Positions 43,400-50,549 of a DNA stretch of 64,000 nucleotides are shown here, in pieces; the first letter of the stretch is position 1; the number at the start of each line of letters is the position of its first letter. The position numbers and the translations under genes were made by a program. The stretch is taken from NCBI GenBank assembly GCA_963798195.1, contig CAWCSF010000005.1, positions 248,001 to 312,000 of the forward strand, read 5' to 3'. The DNA is from CAVSRC01 sp963798195 (GTDB taxonomy: Bacteria; Pseudomonadota; Alphaproteobacteria; Rhizobiales; Kaistiaceae). Under the pieces are notes generated by a model that was given only the letters and a program-made list of their open reading frames with translations, was not told the DNA's origin and did not search any database.

Positions 43400-44221
43400 A
43401 TGTCGTTGCGAGAAGAGTTTTCTTCGAATTTGGGGAGATTGTGCGAGCGCGAAGGCAGCGTCTCGGCTGTCTGCCGACACGCCAACATTAACCGGCAACA
43501 ATTTAGCCGTTACCTGTCCGGCCACGCCCTGCCCAACCGGCGCACGCTGGACAAGATCTGCCGCTATTTTCAGGTAGACGAATCCGAACTCTTCGGCGTC
43601 CGCATCGAGTCTGAACACGGGACGCCAATCCGGTTTGGCCAGTGGCGGCACGAGGACGCGCGGGCGGCGCTGGATATGCTTCAGGGTGAAGAGGTTCCGT
43701 CCCTCCCGGGCGGCCTCTATTTCGCGCACTTCGTTGACCCCAGTAATGCGCGCACCGTCATGCGATCGGTCATGGTGGTCAAGAAGGAAGGCGCCCGCGC
43801 TACCTTTCGGAGACTGACATGCATGGCCGAGCCGCGGGGCTCATGGTGGTCGTACTTTTCCAGCGATCATCGTGGAGTGGTGTTGGAGCGTCGCCAATGG
43901 ATTTATCTCGTCGGATTGAATGCTTTGGGCGATCGCGAACCGACACTGATTGCGCTGCGCTACGTGCCAAGCGCAGCGCCGCTTCTGGCAGGACACGCGG
44001 CTTTGTTAACGCCACTCGGTCCGGGGGTCACGGCTGCGGTCCTCTCTCGGTGCCCGTCGAAAATGTCCCTCCGAAAGGCTGTGAGGTCGTCGCACGCCTA
44101 CTCAATGGACGACCCCGCCCTGGACACGCTCGTGGTTGAAGCGCTGGAGCGGCAATGCCAAGACATGGTCTCCAACGTCGCCAAGCTGGACCTCACGGTC
44201 ATGCCGCTCGTCAATCGCTAG
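43400..44221 (+). CDS. XRE-type helix-turn-helix regulator with C-terminal sensor-like domain
   Basis: A 273-residue regulator. An N-terminal XRE helix-turn-helix (about 8-62) includes VSAVCRHANINRQQFSRYLSG and RTLDKICRYFQVDESELFG. The remaining 200 residues form a globular domain I cannot name, with no membrane segment or metal motif. The ATG at 43400 has GGGGGA ten bases upstream; a TTG at 43349 is in frame. Its stop overlaps that of the small convergent gene (CTAG). Codon use seems less GC-biased than in flanking genes, consistent with accessory origin. Confidence 0.8.
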   Translation: MSLREEFSSNLGRLCEREGSVSAVCRHANINRQQFSRYLSGHALPNRRTLDKICRYFQVDESELFGVRIESEHGTPIRFGQWRHEDARAALDMLQGEEVPSLPGGLYFAHFVDPSNARTVMRSVMVVKKEGARATFRRLTCMAEPRGSWWSYFSSDHRGVVLERRQWIYLVGLNALGDREPTLIALRYVPSAAPLLAGHAALLTPLGPGVTAAVLSRCPSKMSLRKAVRSSHAYSMDDPALDTLVVEALERQCQDMVSNVAKLDLTVMPLVNR

Positions 44222-44460
44222 TCGTTTGAATGGGACGAAAGCTTTGCGGCCTCGTCGCCGACGACTCCAAGCAGGTAGTTGAGAAACCCTAGGTCCTTCT
44301 CCCCGGTCCTGCGTACCAATGCCTGCATTCCCCGAACCATGTCGGCGACGTAGTGCGCCACGTCGGCGCTCCGCCCCACGGACTTGCCTCCGGCTAGCGA
44401 TTTCTTGCCTGCACGCAGTTTCGCCCCACGATCGTACTGGGCGCCCTCAGATTTGTTCAT
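44218..44460 (-). CDS. Small hypothetical protein
   Basis: An 80-residue, mildly basic protein with a Lys/Gly-rich N-terminal third and a likely helical C-terminal part (VAHYVADMVRGMQALVRRTG and LGFLNYLLGVVGDEAAKL). No signal peptide, membrane segment or known domain. It is divergent from the peptide-SagB unit (235 bases to the peptide start) and convergent with the XRE regulator, overlapping its stop by four bases. It may belong to the same accessory locus. Confidence 0.6.
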   Translation of the reverse strand: MNKSEGAQYDRGAKLRAGKKSLAGGKSVGRSADVAHYVADMVRGMQALVRRTGEKDLGFLNYLLGVVGDEAAKLSSHSND

Positions 44461-44557
44461 ACGTCAACCTCCCACCCCGAGTTCAGGTCTCACCGATCAC
44501 CTTATTTGCCGTATTGGCATTCCCCCAAATCCATTGATTGTAAGAATAGTGAACACC

Positions 44558-44597
44558 TGCAGCGAAAAGCGCTGCAATTGTTGCTATTCCGCTGCAA
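44558..44597. promoter_or_regulatory. Candidate operator upstream of the peptide-SagB unit
   Basis: An inverted repeat TGCAGCG-AAAAG-CGCTGCA (44558-44576) is followed 13 bases later by a third copy of the half-site, CCGCTGCAA (44589-44597). It sits in the 235-base divergent gap, about 100 bases before the 34-residue peptide gene, where one of the two flanking XRE regulators could bind. I cannot place a promoter with confidence. Confidence 0.4.
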
Positions 44598-44694
44598 CGG
44601 GACTGTTTCGGGCAATTGTGCGAATCCGGTTCTGGACGCCCAAATCGGCCGACAGCGCGACGCGCTGTCTCAACCGATGAAAGGGACTTGAGCC

Positions 44695-44799
44695 ATGAAG
44701 ACCGCGAAGCCAGCCTCCGCCACCATCAAGCTCAACCTGAACGTGAAGCCGCTCGGCACCGGGCTCGTTCAGCCCGGAATGTACTTCAACAAGATCTGA
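44695..44799 (+). CDS. Putative RiPP-type precursor peptide (34 aa)
   Basis: A 34-residue frame just upstream of the SagB-type gene, too short for routine gene calling. It begins MKTAKPASATIKLNLN and ends GTGLVQPGMYFNKI. The N-terminal half looks like a leader (Lys/Ala/Thr, alternating hydrophobic); the Gly-rich LGTG is a possible junction, and the last 11 residues contain no Cys, Ser or Thr, so azole formation there is not possible. AAAGGGA precedes the ATG by about ten bases. A hairpin separates it from the dehydrogenase. Precursor role is inferred from size, place and the enzyme next door. Confidence 0.6.
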   Translation: MKTAKPASATIKLNLNVKPLGTGLVQPGMYFNKI

Positions 44800-44811
44800 C
44801 GTGGAGGCCGT

Positions 44812-44838
44812 GGTCGCTCGCCCGGGGGGTGGGCGACC
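44812..44838 (+). promoter_or_regulatory. Hairpin between peptide gene and SagB gene (possible attenuator)
   Basis: A 12-base-pair stem (44812-44823 with 44827-44838), including two G-U pairs, closes a three-G loop. It starts 12 bases after the peptide stop. There is no T-tract, so full intrinsic termination is unlikely, but it could protect the peptide mRNA 3' end or lower expression of the downstream enzyme relative to the peptide. Confidence 0.5.
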
Positions 44839-44868
44839 AACGGCAACTAGAGCGATCGCGAACGGCAC

Positions 44869-45933
44869 ATGAAAATCAGGGCAGCACAGACACTGGTCTT
44901 TACCCGAGACGCGCAGGGACTTGTCGGCTTCAACTTCCTGAGCGGCTCGGCGTTCGCCTGCAGCATCGATCTTCTCAACTTCCTTGATCTGCTCACAGAG
45001 TGGATCGAGGTCGCGGACGTGCCGGCGCTCATCCCGGCAACGCCAGTCACCGAGGCCACCAGCGCAATAGCAGCATTGCTCTCCGTTGGCGCCCTGATGG
45101 AAGAGGGCTCCGAGGCGGCCGCACGCGAGGAAGAATACCAATCGACCTGGCGCTGGGGAACGCCGGCCGCGCTATTTCATTTCAGCATCCAAGATAAGAA
45201 GTATCTGTCCCTGGAGCAGTCCGAGTCTCTTCAACTGCAGAAGCTCAGCGAGAGCCCGCAACCGCCGCTGTTCCTTACTAACGAGGCCAGCACGAGGGTG
45301 CCCGTGGCCATGCCGTCCGCACTGACGGGAAACGATCTGCTGCAGCTTATGGCCAAAAGGCGGACTGTGCGCGACGTATCGCCCGAATCAATCACCTTAG
45401 CGCATCTCTCGGATTGCCTGTTTGCGGGCCTCGGAATAACCGGGAGTACTGAGAACGCGGCCGGGCGGCTGCCCCTGTCGATGACTCCATCGGGCGGTGC
45501 CAGAAATCCGTTCGAAGCCTACGTTTATGCACAGCGCGTCGACGGGCTAGAACGCGGCCTCTACCACTATTCAGCGATCGATCACACGCTGGGCTTGGTG
45601 ACCGCCGATGGACTGCCGACGCCAGCCGAAATGACGGGCGGTCAGGACTGGACCAACGGCATGGCTTGTGTCGTCTTTCTCTGCGCGTTCCTTGAACGCA
45701 CCATGTGGAAATACGACGACGCCAACGCCTACCGCGTCGTGCTCATTGAGGCCGGCCACATCGGACAGAACCTCATGCTCGCGGCGACTAGACACGGTCT
45801 GACGGCCTGCCCGACGGCGGCGCTCAGTCACACGGTAATCAACGGCTGTCTGGCGGCCAAGAGCCGAACCACCCACGCTCCGATCTACGCACTGGCGATC
45901 GGAAAGCCCGAAGCGGCGCTTCTGGCTGCCTAG
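44869..45933 (+). CDS. SagB/ThcOx-type FMN dehydrogenase
   Basis: A 354-residue nitroreductase-fold flavoenzyme of the SagB/ThcOx type, which in known clusters oxidises azolines to azoles in modified peptides. An N-terminal domain (about 1-150) has no flavin motif and may bind peptide. The nitroreductase domain shows RRTVRDVS at 164-171, PSGGARNPFEAYVYA at 207-221 and GLYHYSAIDHTL at 230-241, all SagB hallmarks. No YcaO cyclodehydratase, protease or transporter is nearby, so chemistry on the adjacent 34-residue peptide would be unusual. Its stop overlaps that of the convergent XRE gene by four bases. Confidence 0.87.
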   Translation: MKIRAAQTLVFTRDAQGLVGFNFLSGSAFACSIDLLNFLDLLTEWIEVADVPALIPATPVTEATSAIAALLSVGALMEEGSEAAAREEEYQSTWRWGTPAALFHFSIQDKKYLSLEQSESLQLQKLSESPQPPLFLTNEASTRVPVAMPSALTGNDLLQLMAKRRTVRDVSPESITLAHLSDCLFAGLGITGSTENAAGRLPLSMTPSGGARNPFEAYVYAQRVDGLERGLYHYSAIDHTLGLVTADGLPTPAEMTGGQDWTNGMACVVFLCAFLERTMWKYDDANAYRVVLIEAGHIGQNLMLAATRHGLTACPTAALSHTVINGCLAAKSRTTHAPIYALAIGKPEAALLAA

Positions 45934-46322
45934 ACCGACTCCTTCGACGGCACCGATGAGAGGGAATCTATCAGGTGGAGGATTTTGCGCTTCATGCGCT
46001 GATCGGCCACGCGCGAGAGCGCACGCGCAATCTCAATGTCCACCTTCGACGGAATCGATGCGCCAATATCGTCGGCGGACCCGAGATCGCTTCCTTGCTC
46101 GTCCACGTAAAAATCGGCCACGCGGATACCCAGGAACCGCGAAATTTCAAACAGTTTGCTTGCGCTGATGCGGTTCGTACCGCGTTCGTATTTCTGCACT
46201 TGCTGGAATGTCAGTCCGAGAACATTCGCAAGAGCGCTCTGTGAAACGCCGCGCTCGTTCCGAAACATTCGGAGGCGCATGCCAACCAACATATCAACCG
46301 GATGCGGCTGCTTTTTCTTCAT
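45930..46322 (-). CDS. XRE family transcriptional regulator
   Basis: A 130-residue repressor-type protein with an N-terminal XRE helix-turn-helix (about 13-68): MRLRMFRNERGVSQSALANV then LGLTFQQVQKYERGTNRIS, common in alphaproteobacteria (SinR/phage-like). The C-terminal part is short and helical. Just upstream is a small inverted repeat AGAT-CA-ATCT (46337-46346) that could be an autoregulatory site. It converges with the SagB-type gene, overlapping stops as CTAG, so it is a candidate regulator of the locus. No prophage genes accompany it. Confidence 0.85.
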   Translation of the reverse strand: MKKKQPHPVDMLVGMRLRMFRNERGVSQSALANVLGLTFQQVQKYERGTNRISASKLFEISRFLGIRVADFYVDEQGSDLGSADDIGASIPSKVDIEIARALSRVADQRMKRKILHLIDSLSSVPSKESV

Positions 46323-46702
46323 GGGGCGCCTCTACAAGATCAATCTACTTTCAGCATGCTGAGGCCGGGGCCAAATATTGGCAATAAACTCTACACGCGG
46401 GCTCAACACAGTGACGGACAGTTGCCCGGCCAACACAATAGAGTGCCATCAACCATTCCTACCCTCCCGGCCTCCGTCCGAGGCCCGGGCCGTGCACTCC
46501 CGACCGCGCATGCCGGGACCGCCAGGCGGCTGGCCGCCACCGCCACCCGAGATCGTCCAGCACGTCGTCGCGCGACCACGTGCCCACAAGCTGAGGCGTG
46601 GCACATCCATGGCGGAATACGCTCCGCACCCCCGCCCACGGCCCTGCCGTTGCAGGGCCGATGCAGCGTTCGCGGATGGAATGCGGGAGGGGGCGGAGCC
46701 GC
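46323..46702. other. Intergenic stretch with no supported gene
   Basis: About 380 bases between the XRE regulator and the Lys/Ala-rich protein. Several open frames cross it in both directions, but all have Pro/Arg/Gly-rich readings without ribosome sites or recognisable motifs, as expected for GC-rich DNA. The left 80 bases are AT-richer and should hold the XRE promoter. A GGCCCTGCCGTTGCAGGGCC repeat near 46640 is a short imperfect hairpin. I see no mobile-element end here. Confidence 0.4.
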
Positions 46703-46996
46703 CTACTTGTCGTTGGCGGCGTTGAGCTTTTCGACCGGGATCGACTTCGCGGTCTTGGCCTTGGGGGCGGCCTTGGCCTTGGGGGCGGCTTTCTTCTTCG
46801 GCTTCGGCGGGTTGGCGGCGGCCTCGGCGGCATCCTTGGCGTCGCGGGCAAGGCGCAGCGCCTTCAGCCGCGCGGTGTTGTCGGCAACGCGCTTGGCCTC
46901 CGCCTCGACCTCGTTCATCACCTGCGCCGCATCGCGCGCCTTCTGTTGCGCCTTGGCGTATTTCGCCTCGGCGTCGCTGCGGGAACTCTTGGCCAT
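46703..46996 (-). CDS. Lys/Ala-rich coiled-coil hypothetical protein
   Basis: A 97-residue protein with a predicted helical or coiled-coil first half (SDAEAKYAKAQQKARDAAQV) and a Lys/Ala/Pro-rich, repetitive tail (KKKAAPKAKAAPKAK), reminiscent of histone-H1-like or other nucleic-acid-binding tails. No membrane segment. I do not recognise a specific family. A DNA- or RNA-associated role is only suggested by composition. Confidence 0.6.
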   Translation of the reverse strand: MAKSSRSDAEAKYAKAQQKARDAAQVMNEVEAEAKRVADNTARLKALRLARDAKDAAEAAANPPKPKKKAAPKAKAAPKAKTAKSIPVEKLNAANDK

Positions 46997-47149
46997 GCTG
47001 TCTCCTTGTGGCGGGCAAGAGGCATTCTATCCTACGCCCGCGCGGAAGTACCGCCCCGCGATGAACCCGTTGCCGGACGCCGGGTTTCGGCTAATCTCGG
47101 CTGCACGGGGCAGTTGCATGCGGCCGGCGGCGGGCGGACCGGCGTGCAT

Positions 47150-47707
47150 ATGGGTGCGACGATGACGCTGAAATCATTCGGGGCCGTCCTCGGCTCCGCT
47201 CTCCTGCTGGTGCTGGCGGCGGGCCGGCCGGTGCTGGCCTACGACTACCTGCTCGGCCCCCCCAACCTCGAACGCTACTGCAAGGAGACCTACGGCCGGC
47301 TGTTCACGGTCGCCCAGCTCGGGCCCAACGCGCAAGACTGGGTCTGCCAGAGCAACCGACGAGACCGGCCGATCGACGTTCGCGCCGCGTGCGTGCTCTT
47401 CAACAAGGGCAACGCCAACATGACCCAGGCGTTCTTCGACGGGCGGCAGTGGCAGTGCAAGTGGGTGCTGATCGAGCGGCCTGTGAACCTGACGATCTAC
47501 TGCGCCAAGCACTTCGGCAACGGGTGGCAGGCATTGCTGCACGGCACGGCGTCGACCGACTGGTCCTGCCAGAAGGGCAACGACAACAACAACCGCCGGC
47601 CGATCTCCGTCGCCGATGCCTGCAAGGAGCAATGGCCGTACAACTATTTCTTCAAGGCGATTCCGGTGCCGAAGGCGAGCTGGCAGTGCCTGCTGAAGCC
47701 GACTTGA
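47150..47707 (+). CDS. Exported Cys-rich tandem-repeat protein
   Basis: A 185-residue secreted protein, signal peptide about 1-31 ending RPVLA, unknown family. The mature part is two tandem units of about 75 residues, each with four Cys in the same order: Y-C, W-x-C, A-x-C or A-A-C and W-Q-C (first YCKETYG, DWVCQSN, PIDVRAAC, QWQCKW; second YCAKHFG, DWSCQKG, PISVADAC, SWQCLL). Eight Cys could form four disulfides. An ATG at 47162 is an alternative start. Function unknown; the pattern suggests a small extracellular binding module. Confidence 0.75.
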   Translation: MGATMTLKSFGAVLGSALLLVLAAGRPVLAYDYLLGPPNLERYCKETYGRLFTVAQLGPNAQDWVCQSNRRDRPIDVRAACVLFNKGNANMTQAFFDGRQWQCKWVLIERPVNLTIYCAKHFGNGWQALLHGTASTDWSCQKGNDNNNRRPISVADACKEQWPYNYFFKAIPVPKASWQCLLKPT

Positions 47708-47722
47708 GGCGTGGCAGCGGCG

Positions 47723-48979
47723 CTATTCGGCGGCGTCCGCTGAGGCGCGGGCGCCGAAGCGCTGCTCGACGTAATCGTTGACGAGCTTGCGGAAATCGTC
47801 GGCCAGCGTCGGCCCGCGCAGGGTGATCGCCTTCTTGCCGTCGATGAAGACCGGGGCAGCCGGCGTCTCGCCCGTGCCGGGCAGCGAGATGCCGATATCG
47901 GCGTGCTTCGATTCGCCGGGGCCGTTCACGATGCAGCCCATGACGGCGACCTTGAGCGCCTCGACGCCGGGATACTTCTCCCGCCACACCGGCATGGCGG
48001 CGCGGAGATCGTCCTCGATGCGCTTCGCCAGCTCCTGGAAGACGGTGGACGTGGTGCGCCCGCAGCCGGGGCAGGCCGCGACCACCGGCACGAAGGCGCG
48101 GAAGCCCATGGTCTGGAGCAGTTCCTGCGCGACGGTGACTTCCCTGGTGCGGTCGCCGCCGGGCTCCGGCGTCAGCGAGATGCGGATGGTGTCGCCGATG
48201 CCCTGTTGCAGCAGCAGGCCCATCGCCGCCGACGAGGCGACGATGCCTTTCGAGCCCATGCCGGCCTCCGTCAGCCCGAGGTGGAGCGCGTGCTTCGAGC
48301 GGGCGGCGAGCGCGGTATAGACCGCGACCAGATCCTGCACCTGGCTGACCTTGGCCGACAGGATGATCTTCGACGTCGGCAGGCCGATCTTCTCCGCCGC
48401 CTCCGCCGACAGCATGGCCGAGGCGACGATGGCGCGGCGCGTCACCTCCGCCGCCGAAACCGGCGTGGCGGAGCCGGCGTTGTCGTCCATCATGCGGGTG
48501 AGCAGCGCCTGATCGAGCGAGCCCCAGTTGACGCCGATGCGCACCGGCTTGTCGTACTTGATGGCGAGTTCGATCAGCGTGGCGAACTGGCGGTCGCGCT
48601 TCTCGCCGAAGCCGACATTGCCCGGGTTGATGCGGTATTTCGCCAGCGCCTCGGCGCAGGCCGGATGCTCGGTGAGCAGCGTGTGGCCGATGTAGTGGAA
48701 ATCGCCGATCAGCGGCACGTTGATATTGCGCGCGGCGAGCCTGTCGCGGATATGCGGCACGGCGGCCGCCGCTTCCTTGCGGTCGACGGTGATGCGCACC
48801 AGCTCCGACCCGGCGCGGGCGAGCGCCGCGACCTGGGCGACGGTGGAATCGACATCGGCGGTGTCGGTGTTGGTCATCGACTGGACGACCACCGGCGCGC
48901 CGCCGCCGACCTGCACGTCGCCGACCATGACCGGCACGGTCTCGTGGCGCGGCAGGGGCGAGGAGAGATAGTCAGTCAT
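47723..48979 (-). CDS. ispG: (E)-4-hydroxy-3-methylbut-2-enyl-diphosphate synthase
   Basis: Penultimate enzyme of the MEP isoprenoid pathway, converting MEcPP to HMBPP with a [4Fe-4S] cluster. The 418-residue protein opens with VQVGGGAPVVVQSMTNTDT and has the cluster Cys residues in AACPGCGRTTSTVFQ and VMGCIVNGPGE, then the Glu-bearing SKHADIGISLPG. The ATG at 48979 gives the standard N-terminus; 23 more upstream codons are open but unsupported. It is downstream of the Fur-type repressor gene on the same strand. Confidence 0.97.
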   Translation of the reverse strand: MTDYLSSPLPRHETVPVMVGDVQVGGGAPVVVQSMTNTDTADVDSTVAQVAALARAGSELVRITVDRKEAAAAVPHIRDRLAARNINVPLIGDFHYIGHTLLTEHPACAEALAKYRINPGNVGFGEKRDRQFATLIELAIKYDKPVRIGVNWGSLDQALLTRMMDDNAGSATPVSAAEVTRRAIVASAMLSAEAAEKIGLPTSKIILSAKVSQVQDLVAVYTALAARSKHALHLGLTEAGMGSKGIVASSAAMGLLLQQGIGDTIRISLTPEPGGDRTREVTVAQELLQTMGFRAFVPVVAACPGCGRTTSTVFQELAKRIEDDLRAAMPVWREKYPGVEALKVAVMGCIVNGPGESKHADIGISLPGTGETPAAPVFIDGKKAITLRGPTLADDFRKLVNDYVEQRFGARASADAAE

Positions 48980-49070
48980 GGCTGCAAACTCTTGCGCAAA
49001 CCTGCCCCTCGAGGGGAGGTCGAAGGGAGGGTTGGGAGCATGCGGCAACCATCTTGCGGTTCAATGACGC

Positions 49071-49562
49071 TCATGCGGCGCGGCACCGGGCACAGAGGCC
49101 GCGGATCTCCAGCACGCGCAGGCGCGGCAGGAAACCGCGATGGGCGGTCTCCGCATTGACCAGCTTGCCGAGCGCCGTGGACGAGGCCTCGCCGGCGGCG
49201 CCGCAATTGTCGCAGATGAGGAAGAGCGTCGCGCCGGGCTCGCATTCGGCCCCGCGATCGCAGGCTACGTAGGCGTTCTTCGATTCGATGCGGTGGGCGA
49301 AGTTGTGCGCCACGAGGAAATCCAGCGCGCGATAGATCGACACCGGCGCCGGGCGATGGCCCTCCTCACCGAGCCGGTCGATCACATCATAGGCGGAGGC
49401 CGGCACGTGGCTCTCCAGCAGCGCCTCGAGCACCTGCCGGCGCTGCGCCGTGAAGCGCAGGCCCTCGCGCGTGCAAATCTCCTCGGCGTGGCCAAGCGCC
49501 TCGGCCGCGCAGCGCGCGTGATCGTGCTCGCGATGCTCCAGAATGGGGCTAACGTGCGTCAT
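49071..49562 (-). CDS. zur: Fur family repressor, Zur-like
   Basis: A 163-residue winged-helix metalloregulator. The DNA-binding domain includes LRFTAQRRQVLEALLESHVP and PVSIYRALDFL. The C-terminal half has CDRGAECEPG, LFLICDNCG and LCARCRAA, Cys pairs of the structural zinc site, plus an N-terminal His/Asp-rich stretch (EHREHDHARC). Sequence pattern fits Zur more than Fur, so zinc-dependent repression of uptake genes is likely, but no znu genes are near. Confidence 0.85.
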   Translation of the reverse strand: MTHVSPILEHREHDHARCAAEALGHAEEICTREGLRFTAQRRQVLEALLESHVPASAYDVIDRLGEEGHRPAPVSIYRALDFLVAHNFAHRIESKNAYVACDRGAECEPGATLFLICDNCGAAGEASSTALGKLVNAETAHRGFLPRLRVLEIRGLCARCRAA

Positions 49563-49703
49563 ACTGCTTCCCGGCTCGGGCCGTCGCTTCCTGGCGGCCC
49601 TTCTATCACCGGCGGCTGGGCGCGCGAAACGCCGCATATGGTTCCGGCCGATGCTGCGATGCAATATATAGGGCGCAGGCCGGCAAACGCGAGGGACTCA
49701 AGA

Positions 49704-50486
49704 ATGCTCAAAGGCAAGACCGCTCTCATCACCGGATCGACCTCCGGCATCGGCCTCGGCATCGCCACCGCGCTCGCCCACGAGGGCTGCAACATCGTGC
49801 TGAACGGGTTCGGCGACCCGACCGCTATCGAAACGCAGCGGAACGAGCTCGCCAACGCCATGGGCGTCGAGGTGCGCCATTCCCCCGCCGACATGACCAG
49901 GCCCGACGAGATCGCGGCCATGGTCGCCGACGCCGAGAAGGAATTCGGCGCCATCGACATCGTGGTGCCCAATGCCGGCATCCAGCATGTGGCGCCGGTC
50001 GACGAATTCCCGATCGAGAAGTGGGACGCGGTCATCGCGATCAACCTGTCCTCGGCGTTCCACGTGATCAGCGCCGCCCTGCCCAAAATGCGCGGCAAGG
50101 GCTGGGGGCGGATCATCATGACGGCGAGCGCCCACGCACTGGTCGCCTCGCCCTACAAGGCGGCCTATGTCGCCGCCAAGCACGGCATCGCCGGGCTGAC
50201 CAAGGTGGTGGCGCTCGAAACGGCGCAGCAGGGCATCACCGTCAACGCCATCTGCCCGGGCTATGTGTGGACGCCGCTGGTCGAGCGGCAGATACCCGAC
50301 ACGATGAAGGCGCGCGGACTGACCGAGGAACAGGTGAAGCGCGACGTGCTGCTGGCGGCACAGCCGACCAAGCAGTTCGTCACCATCGAGGAGGTCGCCT
50401 CGCTGGCGCTCTACCTCTGCTCCGACGGCGCGAAGAACATGACCGGCGCGATCCTCCCCATGGACGGCGGCTGGTCGGCGGCGTGA
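49704..50486 (+). CDS. bdhA: 3-hydroxybutyrate dehydrogenase (SDR)
   Basis: Interconverts 3-hydroxybutyrate and acetoacetate with NAD, part of polyhydroxybutyrate turnover. The 260-residue SDR protein has TGSTSGIGLGIA, NAGIQHVAPVDEFP, catalytic Ser in TASAHALVAS, YVAAK and the Gln/Lys/His-containing C-terminal loop LLAAQPTKQFVT typical of BDH. The ATG at 49704 follows GAGGGACTCAAGA. The longer reading to the left is antisense to the Fur gene. Confidence 0.93.
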   Translation: MLKGKTALITGSTSGIGLGIATALAHEGCNIVLNGFGDPTAIETQRNELANAMGVEVRHSPADMTRPDEIAAMVADAEKEFGAIDIVVPNAGIQHVAPVDEFPIEKWDAVIAINLSSAFHVISAALPKMRGKGWGRIIMTASAHALVASPYKAAYVAAKHGIAGLTKVVALETAQQGITVNAICPGYVWTPLVERQIPDTMKARGLTEEQVKRDVLLAAQPTKQFVTIEEVASLALYLCSDGAKNMTGAILPMDGGWSAA

Positions 50487-50549
50487 GCGTCAGCCGCGCC
50501 CATGCGGATCAGCATCTTGGCCGGACTTGGCGCCAGCGTAACGGCGCAC

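Noticed and set aside
46449..47018. A 189-codon minus-strand frame across the Lys/Ala-rich protein and the adjacent gap
   Set aside because: It is the out-of-frame shadow of the 97-residue gene followed by Pro/Gly/Arg-rich sequence in the non-coding stretch.
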